A stretch of DNA of 64,000 bases, taken from positions 186,001 through 250,000 of the forward strand of contig NZ_FMYF01000005.1 in assembly GCF_900092135.1 (NCBI RefSeq), written 5' to 3'. Under the pieces are notes generated by a model. That model worked only from the letters and a program-made list of their open reading frames with translations, did no database searches and was not told where the DNA came from. Positions 17,664-26,392 of the stretch are shown piece after piece. Position 1 is the first letter of the stretch. Each line of letters starts with the position of its first letter. Source of the DNA: Raineyella antarctica. GTDB lineage: Bacteria; Actinomycetota; Actinomycetes; Propionibacteriales; Propionibacteriaceae. A program made the position numbers and the translations under genes.

Positions 17664-18881
17664 GTGCTCGCAGTCGTCGCGCCGGGTCAAGGCGCTCAGA
17701 AACCAGGATTCCTCGAACCATGGCTGGCTGATCCCGTCTTCGCTGACCGGCTGAACTGGCTCTCCGCCGTCTCGGGGCTCGACCTCGAGTACTACGGCAC
17801 CCAGGCGGACGAGGCCACCATCCGTGACACCGCGATCGCCCAGCCGCTGCTGGTCGCGGCCGGCCTGGTGTCCGCGCTGGCCCTCTTCCGCTCCCCGGCC
17901 GACGCCTTCCGCCAGGTCGGCGTGGTGGCCGGCCACTCCGTCGGCGAACTCACCGCGGCCGCCGCGGTAGGCGTGCTCTCCGCCGAGCAGGCGATGGTCC
18001 TCGTCCGCGAGCGCGGCAAGGCGATGGCCGAGGCGTCCGCGCTCCGCCCCACCTCGATGGCCGCGGTCATCGGTGGCAAGGAGGACGAGGTCCTCGCCGC
18101 CATCGAGGCCGCCGGACTCACCCCCGCCAACCACAACGGCTCGGGCCAGATCGTCGCGGCGGGCACCGTGGAGCAGATCGAGGTGCTCAAGGAGAACGCC
18201 CCGGCCCGTACGCGGGTGATCCCGCTCAGCGTCGCCGGCGCCTTCCACACCCACCACATGGCCCCCGCCACCGCCCGCCTGGAGCGTCTCGCCCGGGCGA
18301 TCACCACCCATGATCCGCGGATCCGCCTGCTGCAGAACCGTGACGGCCACGTGGTGCAGTCCGGGCAGGACATGCTGCAGCGCCTGGTCGCCCAGGTCGA
18401 GGCCCCGGTCCGCTGGGACCTGTGCATGGACTCCATGCGCGACCTCGGCGTCACCGGGATGATCGAGATGCCGCCGGCGGGCACCCTGACCGGCATCGCC
18501 AAGCGCAACCTCAAGGGCGTCGAGGTCTTCGCCCTGAACACCCCCGACGAGCTGCCCGCCGCAAGGGAATTCGTCGCCCGGCACGCCGACCCCGGCACCA
18601 CCGTGGCACAGGCCTCCACGCCGACCTGGCGCCTGGTCGTCTCGCCGACCAAGGGCGAGTTCCGCGCCACCGAGGGGCTTCGGGTCGGCGATGCGCTGGC
18701 CCGTGGTACCGAGATCGGCACCGTCTCCAACCTGCGCGAATCCGTGCCGGTGCTGGCCGTCGAGGGTGGCAGCATCGTCGAGTGGGCCGTCGAGGACCAC
18801 GACCCGGTCTCCCCCGGCCAGCCGCTGCTGCGGCTCCACCCCACCACAGAGAACACCGACGCTACCGAGGTGACCCGATGA
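17664..18881 (+). CDS. fabD: Malonyl-CoA:ACP transacylase with C-terminal biotinyl/lipoyl-like domain
   Basis: 405 residues. Residues 1 to about 300 are a standard FabD: PGQGAQ, catalytic Ser in GHSVGE and active-site His in AFHTHHM. It moves malonyl groups from CoA to ACP. About 87 extra residues follow, resembling a barrel-sandwich biotinyl/lipoyl domain (VVSPTKGEF, LRVGDALARGTEIG, then VEDHDPVSPGQPLLRL), but with no EAMKM-type lysine, so it cannot be biotinylated in the usual way. The GTG at 17664 follows GGAGAG and aligns with the family start VLAVVAPGQG. The stop overlaps the fabH ATG (ATGA). Confidence 0.95.
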   Translation: MLAVVAPGQGAQKPGFLEPWLADPVFADRLNWLSAVSGLDLEYYGTQADEATIRDTAIAQPLLVAAGLVSALALFRSPADAFRQVGVVAGHSVGELTAAAAVGVLSAEQAMVLVRERGKAMAEASALRPTSMAAVIGGKEDEVLAAIEAAGLTPANHNGSGQIVAAGTVEQIEVLKENAPARTRVIPLSVAGAFHTHHMAPATARLERLARAITTHDPRIRLLQNRDGHVVQSGQDMLQRLVAQVEAPVRWDLCMDSMRDLGVTGMIEMPPAGTLTGIAKRNLKGVEVFALNTPDELPAAREFVARHADPGTTVAQASTPTWRLVVSPTKGEFRATEGLRVGDALARGTEIGTVSNLRESVPVLAVEGGSIVEWAVEDHDPVSPGQPLLRLHPTTENTDATEVTR

Positions 18882-19885
18882 CCTTCTCCCCCCGTACTCC
18901 GATCCAGTCCTCGCAAGGTTCGCCCTTCGCAAGGATCTACGGCATGTCCGGCTACTCCCCCTCGCGGATCGTCACCAACGAGGAGGTCTGCACCTGGATC
19001 GAGTCCTCCGACGAGTGGATCCGCACCCGCTCCGGGATCACCGAGCGCCACTGGGCGACCGGGGAGGAGACCGTGGAGTACATGGCTGCCGAAGCGGCCA
19101 AGAAGGCCATCGAGCGCTCCGGCGTCCCGGTCGAGGAGATCGGCGCGATCATCGTCGCCACCGTCGGCTGGTTCACCCAGACCCCCAGCCTGGCCTGCGT
19201 GATCGCCGGCGACCTGGGCAGCAAGGCCGCCGCGTACGACATCTCCGCCGCCTGCGCCGGCTACTCGTACGCCATCGCCCAGGGTGATGCGCTGGTCCGC
19301 TCCGGAGCGGCCAAGTACGTGCTGGCCATCGGGGTGGAGCGCCTCTCGGACCTGACCAACAAGGAGGACCGCTCGACGGCCTTCATCTTCGGCGACGGCG
19401 CCGGCGCTGCCGTGATCGGCCCCTCCGACGAGCCGGGAATCGGCCCGGTCGTGTGGGGATCGGACGCCGACCAGGGCCACCTGATCCAGCAGGTGCCGCA
19501 CTGGCCGCAGGCCGTCGAGGACGGCAAGCAGCCCGTCCTGGTGATGGACGGCAACCCGGTCTTCAAGTGGGCCGCCTTCACCGTGTGCCACTACGCCGCG
19601 AAGGCCCTCGAACTGGCCGGGCTCAAGCCCGAGGAGCTGGACGTCTTCGTGCCGCACCAGGCCAACGACCGGATCACCCAGGCGATGGTCCGGACCCTCA
19701 AGCTGCCGGAGTCGGTGCTGGTCTCGCACAACATCGCCCACACCGGCAACTCGTCGGCCGCCTCGATCCCGATGGCGATCGAGGCCCTGTACCAGGACGG
19801 CAAGGTGCACTCGGGTGAGACTTGTCTCATCATCGGCTTCGGCGCCGGCCTGGTGTACTCGGGCCAGGTCATCGTCCTGCCCTGA
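18878..19885 (+). CDS. fabH: 3-oxoacyl-ACP synthase III
   Basis: 335 residues. It condenses an acyl-CoA primer with malonyl-ACP to start fatty acid chains; in actinobacteria the primer is often branched. The catalytic triad is visible: Cys126 in ISAACAGY, His in VPHQAND, Asn in IAHTGNSSAASIP. The ATG overlaps the fabD stop by four bases. Primer preference cannot be read by eye. Confidence 0.97.
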   Translation: MTFSPRTPIQSSQGSPFARIYGMSGYSPSRIVTNEEVCTWIESSDEWIRTRSGITERHWATGEETVEYMAAEAAKKAIERSGVPVEEIGAIIVATVGWFTQTPSLACVIAGDLGSKAAAYDISAACAGYSYAIAQGDALVRSGAAKYVLAIGVERLSDLTNKEDRSTAFIFGDGAGAAVIGPSDEPGIGPVVWGSDADQGHLIQQVPHWPQAVEDGKQPVLVMDGNPVFKWAAFTVCHYAAKALELAGLKPEELDVFVPHQANDRITQAMVRTLKLPESVLVSHNIAHTGNSSAASIPMAIEALYQDGKVHSGETCLIIGFGAGLVYSGQVIVLP

Positions 19886-19926
19886 TACCTTCCAACCTGA
19901 CCAGCCACCAACACAAGGAGAAAAGT

Positions 19927-20172
19927 ATGGCTACCACCGAACAGATCCTGGCCGCCATGGGCGAGATCGTGAACGAGGTCGCGGGCATTCCCGTCGAGGA
20001 CGTCAAGCTCGACAAGTCGTTCACCGACGACCTCGACGTCGACTCCCTCTCGATGGTCGAGATCATCTACGCCGCCGAGGAGCAGTTCGGCGTGTCGATC
20101 CCCGACGAGGAGTCCAAGAACCTCAAGACCGTGGGCGACGCCGTGGCCTACATCGAGCGCGCCACCAACTGA
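19927..20172 (+). CDS. acpP: Acyl carrier protein
   Basis: 81 residues, acidic. Ser40 in DVDSLSMVEI is the 4'-phosphopantetheine site. The start ATG at 19927 follows AAGGAG by 6-7 nt; this is a better ribosome site than those of its neighbours, fitting the high expression needed for ACP. A 12-bp hairpin follows before fabF. Confidence 0.98.
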   Translation: MATTEQILAAMGEIVNEVAGIPVEDVKLDKSFTDDLDVDSLSMVEIIYAAEEQFGVSIPDEESKNLKTVGDAVAYIERATN

Positions 20173-20185
20173 CGCCGCACCTGGC

Positions 20186-20214
20186 CGTGGGGCCGGCCCC
20201 GCGCCGGCCCCACG
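20186..20214 (+). terminator. Intra-operon hairpin between acpP and fabF
   Basis: A perfect 12-bp inverted repeat (CGTGGGGCCGGC / GCCGGCCCCACG) with a 5-nt loop and no T tract. It probably acts as an attenuator or 3' stabiliser that keeps acpP mRNA above fabF mRNA. Confidence 0.6.
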
Positions 20215-20252
20215 CCGACCTCCCACACGCGATCCCTAGGAGACCCGTAATC

Positions 20253-21512
20253 ATGTCCTCCACCGTTGTCGTCACCGGATTCGGTGCCACGACTCCCCTG
20301 GGCGGTGACGCCGCCACCACATGGGCCAACGTCGTCAAGGGCACCCCGGGCGTACACGCCCTGGCCTACGACTGGGCCGCGGATCTCCCGACCCGGATCG
20401 CCGCCGAGGCTGTCGTCGACCCCGCCACCCTGATCGACCGGGTCGAGGCCCGCAAGATGGACCGCTCCACCCAGCTCGGCCTCGTCGCCGCACTCGAGGC
20501 CTGGCGGCTCGCCGGCTTCGGCCTGGACGAGGAGAACCCGGTCGACCCCACCCGCCTCGCCGTGTCCATCGGCACCGGCATCGGCGGCCTGCACACGCTG
20601 ATCGGCCAGTGGGACACCCAGCGGGAGAAGGGCCACCGCCGCGTCAGCCCCTTCACCATCCCCAAGCTGATGGCGAACGCCCCGGCCGCCACCGTCGGCC
20701 TGAAGCTGCGCGCCCGCGCCGGCATCCACACCCCTGTCTCTGCCTGCGCCTCCGGCAACGAGGCGATTGCCCAGGCCCTGGACATCATCCGGGCCGGACG
20801 CGCCGACGTCGTCGTCGCCGGTGGCGCCGAGGGTGTCATCCACCCGCTGCCGGTCGCCGCCTTCGGCCAGATGCAGGCGCTCTCGCGCCGCAACGACGAG
20901 CCCGAGCGCGCCTCCCGCCCCTGGGACAAGAACCGTGACGGCTTCGTCCTCGGCGAGGGCGCGGCCGTACTGGTGCTCGAGTCGCTGGAGCACGCCTTGG
21001 GCCGCGGCGCCACGATCTACGGCACCCTCGCCGGCGCCGGCATCACCTCGGACGCGTACGACATGGTCGCACCCGACCCCGAGGGCCGCGGCCAGTCCGA
21101 GGCCGTCCGCCTCGCCGTCCGCGACGCCGGCCTGCAGCCCTCCGACATCAAGCATGTCAACGCCCACGCCACCTCCACCCCGGCCGGCGACGTCACCGAG
21201 GCCCAGTCGGTACGCGCGGCCCTGGGCGACGCGACCGACGGGGTGATCTTCACCGGTACCAAGTCCCAGACCGGCCACCTGCTCGGTGCCGCCGGCGCGA
21301 TGGAGTCGGTGTTCACCCTGCTGGCGCTGCGCAACCGCGTGGTCCCGCCGACCATCAACCTCGAGGACCCCGAGGACGGCCTGGGCATCGACATCGCCAC
21401 CACCGCCCGCGAGCTGCCGGCCGGCGACCTCGCCGGCATCAACAACTCGTTCGGGTTCGGCGGCCACAACGTCGCGTTGGCCTTCACCAACGCCAACGTC
21501 ACCGAGGCCTGA
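20253..21512 (+). CDS. fabF: 3-oxoacyl-ACP synthase II
   Basis: 419 residues. It elongates acyl-ACP with malonyl-ACP. The Cys-His-His active site is visible: Cys165 in SACASGNEA, His in NAHATSTPAGD and His in TGHLLGAAGA. The glycine-rich C-terminus NNSFGFGGHN is also typical. AGGAG lies 10 nt before the ATG. It ends two bases before the accD GTG. Confidence 0.98.
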   Translation: MSSTVVVTGFGATTPLGGDAATTWANVVKGTPGVHALAYDWAADLPTRIAAEAVVDPATLIDRVEARKMDRSTQLGLVAALEAWRLAGFGLDEENPVDPTRLAVSIGTGIGGLHTLIGQWDTQREKGHRRVSPFTIPKLMANAPAATVGLKLRARAGIHTPVSACASGNEAIAQALDIIRAGRADVVVAGGAEGVIHPLPVAAFGQMQALSRRNDEPERASRPWDKNRDGFVLGEGAAVLVLESLEHALGRGATIYGTLAGAGITSDAYDMVAPDPEGRGQSEAVRLAVRDAGLQPSDIKHVNAHATSTPAGDVTEAQSVRAALGDATDGVIFTGTKSQTGHLLGAAGAMESVFTLLALRNRVVPPTINLEDPEDGLGIDIATTARELPAGDLAGINNSFGFGGHNVALAFTNANVTEA

Positions 21513-21514
21513 TC

Positions 21515-22972
21515 GTGACCGACCTGGTCACCGCCCCGGGGACCGACGCGCCCCCGGTGGTCCCCACTGCCCGGAAGGCCCGGCCGTCGCGGGAGGAGGA
21601 TCCGCGCAACCCGCGGTTCCGGCTCGCCGCCCTCCTCGATGAGGGCACCGTCGAGTACCTCCCTGGCGCCGAGGACACCGGCATGCTGACGGCCACCGGC
21701 TCCATCGATGGCATCCGCGTGGTGGCCTTCTGCTCCGACGCCACGCTGATGGGCGGGGCGATGGGGCTGCACGGCTGTGACGAGGTCGTCCGCGCCTACA
21801 ACCGCGCCCTGATCGACCGGGTGCCGATCGTCGGCATCTGGCACTCCGGCGGCGCCCGCCTGGCCGAGGGCGTCGGCTCGCTGGACGCGGTCGGCAAGAT
21901 CTTCCGCGCCATGACGAATGCCTCGGGCCGGATCCCGCAGATCTCCATCGTGCTCGGCCCGGCCGCCGGTGGCGCGGCGTACGGCCCCGCGCTGACCGAC
22001 GTCGTGGTGCTCGCGCCCGAGGGCCGGATCTTCGTCACCGGTCCGGACGTGGTCCGCTCGGTCACCGGCGAGAACGTCGACATGGCCATCCTCGGCGGCC
22101 CGGACACCCACGGCCGGCGCTCGGGCGTCGTCCACGTGGTGGCCCGGGACGAGGACGACGCGATGGCCCGCGGCCGCCAGCTGGTCACGCTGATGGCCGA
22201 CCAGGGCCAGCTGCACGGCGAGATCGACGACGTCGACCTCGCCGGCATCCTCCCGGAGAACCGCCGGCGCGCCTACGACGTCCACCCGCTGGTGGAGAAG
22301 CTGCTCGATCCGGGGAGCACCCTGGAGCTGCACCCCAAGTGGGCGCCCAACATCGCCACGGTCCTGGGTCGCCTCGGCGGTCGTACGGTCGGGGTGATCG
22401 CCAGCAACCCGCTGCGTCTGGGCGGCTGCCTGGACTCGCTCTCCGCGGAAAAGGCCGCCCGCTTCGTCCGGCTCTGCGACGCCTTCGGCATCCCGCTGGT
22501 CGTCCTGGTCGACGTGCCCGGCTACCTGCCCGGTGTCGGCCAGGAGTGGGACGGCGTGGTGCGCCGCGGCGCCAAGCTGCTGCACGCCTTCGCCGAGGCC
22601 TCGGTCCCCCGGGTCACCCTGGTGACCCGCAAGGCGTACGGCGGCGCGTACATCGCGATGAACTCACGCTCGCTGGGTGCCACCAAGGTCTACGCCTGGC
22701 CCGGTGCCGAGGTCGCCGTGATGGGTGCCGTCGCGGCCGTCCGGATCCTGCACCGGCGCAAGCTGGCGGAGGTGCCCGAGGACCTGCGTGCCCAGGTCGA
22801 GGAGGAGCTGGCGGTCGAGCACGAGCGGATCGCCGGTGGCGTGGAGAAGGCCCGCGAGATGGGCGTGATCGACGACGTGCTCGATCCGGGCACCACCCGG
22901 TCGACCATCGCGGCGGCGATCAGGGCCGCCGACCACGGCCAGCGCGGACAGCACACCAACATCCCGCTCTGA
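21515..22972 (+). CDS. accD: Acyl-CoA (acetyl-CoA) carboxylase carboxyltransferase beta subunit, AccD6-like
   Basis: 485 residues, a crotonase-fold carboxyltransferase. It transfers carboxyl from biotinyl-BCCP to acetyl- or propionyl-CoA, making malonyl-CoA for the fab enzymes. Conserved stretches include HSGGARLAEGVGSLD, GPAAGGAAYGPALTD, VTRKAYGGAYIAMNS and WPGAEVAVMGAVAAVRIL. The position at the end of the fab cluster matches accD6 of mycobacteria. No biotin carboxylase or BCCP gene is in the window, so the alpha subunit must be elsewhere. The start is GTG, close behind fabF. Confidence 0.94.
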   Translation: MTDLVTAPGTDAPPVVPTARKARPSREEDPRNPRFRLAALLDEGTVEYLPGAEDTGMLTATGSIDGIRVVAFCSDATLMGGAMGLHGCDEVVRAYNRALIDRVPIVGIWHSGGARLAEGVGSLDAVGKIFRAMTNASGRIPQISIVLGPAAGGAAYGPALTDVVVLAPEGRIFVTGPDVVRSVTGENVDMAILGGPDTHGRRSGVVHVVARDEDDAMARGRQLVTLMADQGQLHGEIDDVDLAGILPENRRRAYDVHPLVEKLLDPGSTLELHPKWAPNIATVLGRLGGRTVGVIASNPLRLGGCLDSLSAEKAARFVRLCDAFGIPLVVLVDVPGYLPGVGQEWDGVVRRGAKLLHAFAEASVPRVTLVTRKAYGGAYIAMNSRSLGATKVYAWPGAEVAVMGAVAAVRILHRRKLAEVPEDLRAQVEEELAVEHERIAGGVEKAREMGVIDDVLDPGTTRSTIAAAIRAADHGQRGQHTNIPL

Positions 22973-22979
22973 CGACGGA

Positions 22980-23019
22980 CCCGTGCGGCCGCGGCCTCGG
23001 ACCGCTGCGGCCGCACGGG
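22980..23019 (+). terminator. Terminator of the fab-accD operon
   Basis: A perfect 13-bp inverted repeat (CCCGTGCGGCCGC / GCGGCCGCACGGG) with a 14-nt loop, 7 nt after the accD stop. Confidence 0.75.
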
Positions 23020-23066
23020 TACCGATTCCGTCCCTCCGGGATCCAAGCCCTGGCGGGGCTCCGGCT

Positions 23067-23084
23067 CGGGGGCTCAGGCCCCCG
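23067..23084 (-). terminator. Short hairpin downstream of the DUF3145 gene
   Basis: Seven-bp inverted repeat CGGGGGC / GCCCCCG around a 4-nt loop, 22 bases past the DUF3145 stop on the minus strand. Confidence 0.45.
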
Positions 23085-23106
23085 GGGATCCCGGGTTCGG
23101 CGGAGC

Positions 23107-23589
23107 TCAGACCGCCCGGTGCAGCCAACGCACCGGAGCACCCTCACCTGCCCAGCGGAACACCTCGAGCTCGGCGTCCCACGGATCCCCCATCAGGTCC
23201 AGGAGCGCCGCGCCCGGGTCGTCCTCGGCCATCGCCCAGCGCAGGCGCTCCTCCGGCACCACGATGTCGCCGCTGTGACCCACCTGGCCGCAGAACACCC
23301 CCAGGCTCGGGGTCGACATCCAGCGGTGGCCGTCCGTGGTGGCGGTCGGTTCCTCGGTCAGCTCGAACCGGAGATGGTCCCAGCCGCGCAGCGCGGACAC
23401 CACGGCAGCACCGACGCCCACCGCACCCTCCCAGGCATGCTCGCAGCGGTGCATGCCAGGCTCGGCCGGCTGGGCCTGCCACTCGAGCCGTACGGGCTCG
23501 GCAAAGACGCCACCGACCGCCCACTCGATGTGCGGGCGCAGTGCCGACGGCGCGGAATGGACGTACAGGACGCCCCTGGTATTCGACAT
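23107..23589 (-). CDS. DUF3145 family protein
   Basis: 160 residues. The sequence begins with TRGVLYVHSAPSALRPHIEWAVGG and contains FELTEEPTATTDGHRW and DPWDAELEVFRWAGEGAPVRWLHR, the DUF3145 pattern. Function is unknown; the family is actinobacterial and often next to the fab cluster, as here, facing accD. The ATG at 23589 sits 7 nt after GGAGG. An in-frame ATG two codons upstream is too close to that site. Confidence 0.88.
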   Translation of the reverse strand: MSNTRGVLYVHSAPSALRPHIEWAVGGVFAEPVRLEWQAQPAEPGMHRCEHAWEGAVGVGAAVVSALRGWDHLRFELTEEPTATTDGHRWMSTPSLGVFCGQVGHSGDIVVPEERLRWAMAEDDPGAALLDLMGDPWDAELEVFRWAGEGAPVRWLHRAV

Positions 23590-23675
23590 GTGCATTCCTC
23601 CCGAGGCTGAGATCTGCCTTCCCCAGCAACCTCACACACCCGGTGGAACTGCTCCTCATTGTGGTGCACCGGAGG

Positions 23676-23699
23676 GTCGAGCGCCAGCCGTGGCGCGAC
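23676..23699 (-). terminator. Bulged hairpin after yggS
   Basis: GCGCCA / TGGCGC stem extended by GTC / GAC across a 2-nt bulge, with loop GCCG, immediately past the yggS stop on the minus strand. It is imperfect, hence the low score. Confidence 0.4.
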
Positions 23700-23706
23700 T
23701 CCTTGG

Positions 23707-24432
23707 CTACTCCACAGTCTTCCAGTACGCGTTCCGGTCGGTGCGCTCGCCGAAGATCGCCCGGCCGACCCGTACGCAGGTCGAGCCGTGCGCCACGGCC
23801 AGGTCCAGGTCCCCCGACATTCCCATCGAGAGCTCGTCGTAGCTCCCGGCGGCCCGGTCGTCCTGCCGCAGCACCTCCTGCAGGTCACGCATCCGCTCGA
23901 AGCAGGCGGCGACCTGCGTACGGTCGGCGGAGCGTACGGCGAGGGTCATCAGCCCGCGCACCCGCAGCGAGTCGAACGGGCGCAGCTGTTCGGCGAAGGC
24001 CGGCACGTCCGCGGGGTCGAGGCCGGACTTCTGCGGTTCGGCCGAGGAGTTGACCTGGACCAGGACGTCGAGGGCGCGGCCCTCGGCCTGCAGCCGCTTC
24101 TCCAGCTCGCGGGCCACCTTGAGGGAGTCCAGGGCCTGGAACTCGACAGCGAAGCGGGCCACCTCCCGTGCCTTGTTGGTCTGCAGGTGGCCGATCACCG
24201 CCCATTCGATCCCCGGCCAGTCACGGGTCCGCTCCCACTTGTCGAGGGCCTCCTGCACCCGGTTCTCCCCCATCCGGTGGTAGCCGGCGTCGTACGCCTC
24301 CCGGATCGGCCCCAGGCCGTGGGTCTTGCTCACCGGCAGCAACCGCACCTGCGCCGGATCACGCCCGGCAAGTCGGCAGGCCTCGTCGATCCTGTCCCGG
24401 ACCGCCTGCAGGTTGCTGTGTACGTCTCCCAT
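23707..24432 (-). CDS. yggS: YggS/PLPHP-family pyridoxal phosphate-binding protein
   Basis: 241 residues, a single-domain alanine racemase-like barrel. PLP homeostasis proteins of this family bind the cofactor through the lysine in LLPVSKTHG (Lys36 here) and have no firm catalytic activity. Further motifs are MGENRVQE, IGHLQTNKA, SLKVARELEKR and SMGMSGDLDLAVAHGSTCVRVGRAIFG. In many bacteria yggS is near cell division genes; here it trails the moxR-VWA operon by 35 nt. The ATG at 24432 gives the usual N-terminus. Confidence 0.95.
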   Translation of the reverse strand: MGDVHSNLQAVRDRIDEACRLAGRDPAQVRLLPVSKTHGLGPIREAYDAGYHRMGENRVQEALDKWERTRDWPGIEWAVIGHLQTNKAREVARFAVEFQALDSLKVARELEKRLQAEGRALDVLVQVNSSAEPQKSGLDPADVPAFAEQLRPFDSLRVRGLMTLAVRSADRTQVAACFERMRDLQEVLRQDDRAAGSYDELSMGMSGDLDLAVAHGSTCVRVGRAIFGERTDRNAYWKTVE

Positions 24433-24467
24433 GACACGCCAATCTACCCACGTCCGGCCGACCTGGC

Positions 24468-25424
24468 TCAGGGCCAGCGCGACGCCAGCGAGACCACCCC
24501 GAGCGAGGCGAGGGCGGCGAGGATCACCGCGACCCCGATGTAGCGGTTGGAGACGTCGACCGCGACCGGCTCCTTGCCGATCGAGGAGCCGATGTCGCGG
24601 TACACGTCCTTGAGCTGCCCGGCGCTCTCGGCCCGGTAGGCGGTGCCATCGGTGATCCGCGCGACATTGGCCAGTTCGTTGTAGTCGACCGGGACCGGCT
24701 GGCGGGTGCCCTCGATCAGGATCGTGCCGTGGGTGGTGCCGTAGGCGATGGTGTAGATCGGCACCTTCAGGTCGGCCGCCCGCTGCGCCGCCCGCGCCGC
24801 GGGGATACCGACGGTGGTGTAGCCGTCGGACAGCAGCACGATCCGCGCCGGTGGGGGGTCGTTGGGATGCTGGGGGTCGGGAGGCACCTGGTTGAGGGTG
24901 GCCAGGGAGGTGGCGATGCCCTCGCCGATGGCGGTGGAGGGCTGCAGGGTCAGTCCGTCGATGGCGTTCGTGACCACTCCGCGGTCCTGGGTCGGCGGCA
25001 CGACGACCGTGGCGGTACCGGCGAACGAGACGAGCGCGACGTTGTACTTGGGCGGCAGCGAGCGGGTGAACTCGATCGCCGCCTCCTTGGCGGCGCCGAG
25101 CCTGCTCGGGGTGACGTCGTCGGCCGCCATCGACAGGGAGACGTCGATCGCGACGACGATGGTGGCCCGCTCGCGCGGCACCATCACGTCCTGCTTGGGC
25201 CGGGCGAAGGCGATGGTCAGGGCGACCAGGCTGAGGATGGCCAGCCCGACGGCGACGTGGCGCAGCCACGGTCGGTCCAGCGGCAGCTTCAGCTGCAGGG
25301 CGTCGCGGTGTCCGCGCCCGCGTGCCTCGCGGACCGCCAGCACCGCGTACAGGCCGACCAGGACCGGGACCAGGGCCATCAGCCACAGCCGGTTCGGGGA
25401 CAGGAACTCGATCATCGGAATCAT
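24468..25424 (-). CDS. VWA-domain membrane protein (BatA-like), second of a tandem pair
   Basis: 318 residues. Two membrane segments near the N-terminus (about 10-30 and 58-75), a von Willebrand A domain with an intact MIDAS motif (DVSLSMAADD) near residue 93, and a C-terminal membrane segment. This is the BatA/BatB aerotolerance-operon layout, in which the VWA domain is held at the outer membrane face to bind partners through a metal. It is clearly paralogous to the gene upstream (shared PRERATIVV, LLSDG, PIYTIAYGT). Its ATG overlaps the upstream stop (ATGA). Confidence 0.88.
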   Translation of the reverse strand: MIPMIEFLSPNRLWLMALVPVLVGLYAVLAVREARGRGHRDALQLKLPLDRPWLRHVAVGLAILSLVALTIAFARPKQDVMVPRERATIVVAIDVSLSMAADDVTPSRLGAAKEAAIEFTRSLPPKYNVALVSFAGTATVVVPPTQDRGVVTNAIDGLTLQPSTAIGEGIATSLATLNQVPPDPQHPNDPPPARIVLLSDGYTTVGIPAARAAQRAADLKVPIYTIAYGTTHGTILIEGTRQPVPVDYNELANVARITDGTAYRAESAGQLKDVYRDIGSSIGKEPVAVDVSNRYIGVAVILAALASLGVVSLASRWP

Positions 25425-26392
25425 GGCCAGCGTGCCCCCAGTGAGATGGCGGCCAGCGCGGCGAGCATCGCCGCCACGATGGCGTACCCGGCGAAGGTGG
25501 AGCTGACGTCGGTCGACTTCTTCTCCACCCCGACCTCCGAGCGGATGTCCTTGTAGACGCGGTCGAGCTGGCCGGCGGTATCGGCGGTGAAGGCCCGCGC
25601 GCCGGTGAGCTCGGCGACCTGGCGCAGCGTGGCGGTGTCGGGCGGCACCAGCTCCCGCTTCCCGTCGACGTCGACGTACCCGTTCTCGGTGCCGTACGCG
25701 ATGGTGTACACCGGGACCTTGGCGTCGGCGGCCCGCCGCGCCCCCTGCTGGGCGGTGCTGCCGACGGTGTTCTCCCCGTCCGAGAGCAGCACGATCGCGC
25801 CGGGGGCGAGCTGGTCGGGCCGTTGGGGGTCGCGCGGGGCCTGCTCCAGGGCCCGCAACGCGGCGACGATGGAGTCACCGATGGCCGTGGACTCCTGGGG
25901 CTTGAGGCCGCTGAGCGCCCGGACCACCGCCCCGTGGTCGAGGGTCGGCGGCACGACGATGGCCGGGCTGCCGGACAGCGTGACCAGGGAGACGTTGTAC
26001 CGGTCGGGCACCGAGTCGACGAACTGGGTCGCCGCCGCCACCGCCGCCTGCAGGCGAGACGGGCGTACGTCGACGGCCTCCATCGACAGCGACACGTCCA
26101 TCACCAGGACGACGGTGGCCCGTTCCCGCGGGACGTCGGTGATGGTGGTGGGACGGGCCCAGCCGACCACCGCGGCGGTGAGCGAGAGCAGCGAGAACGC
26201 GACGGCCAGGTGCCGTCTCCACTGCGGCCGGCTGCCGCCGACCAGTTGGAGCAGCGCTGTGGTGGTGAACCGCAGGCCCCGCCGGCCGCGGTGGTGCGAG
26301 GCCCACACGTACAGCCCGACGATGGCCGGCACCAGCAGCAACAGCACCAGGCGCCAGGGGTCCCCGAAGGTCAGGTTCCGCCAGAACTCCAT
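25421..26392 (-). CDS. VWA-domain membrane protein (BatA-like), first of a tandem pair
   Basis: 323 residues with the same order of parts as its neighbour: N-terminal membrane segments, VWA domain with MIDAS motif DVSLSMEAVD, LLSDGENTVG, and a C-terminal membrane segment before GARWP. The ATG at 26392 overlaps the DUF58 stop by one base. The two VWA genes arose by tandem duplication and have diverged through most of their length. They may form a hetero-oligomer; this is inference. Confidence 0.87.
   Translation of the reverse strand: MEFWRNLTFGDPWRLVLLLLVPAIVGLYVWASHHRGRRGLRFTTTALLQLVGGSRPQWRRHLAVAFSLLSLTAAVVGWARPTTITDVPRERATVVLVMDVSLSMEAVDVRPSRLQAAVAAATQFVDSVPDRYNVSLVTLSGSPAIVVPPTLDHGAVVRALSGLKPQESTAIGDSIVAALRALEQAPRDPQRPDQLAPGAIVLLSDGENTVGSTAQQGARRAADAKVPVYTIAYGTENGYVDVDGKRELVPPDTATLRQVAELTGARAFTADTAGQLDRVYKDIRSEVGVEKKSTDVSSTFAGYAIVAAMLAALAAISLGARWP

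Noticed and set aside
17792-19810. A 672-codon open frame antisense to fabD and fabH
   Set aside because: Low-complexity His/Arg/Gly/Ala-rich translation without domains; the plus-strand genes are certain.
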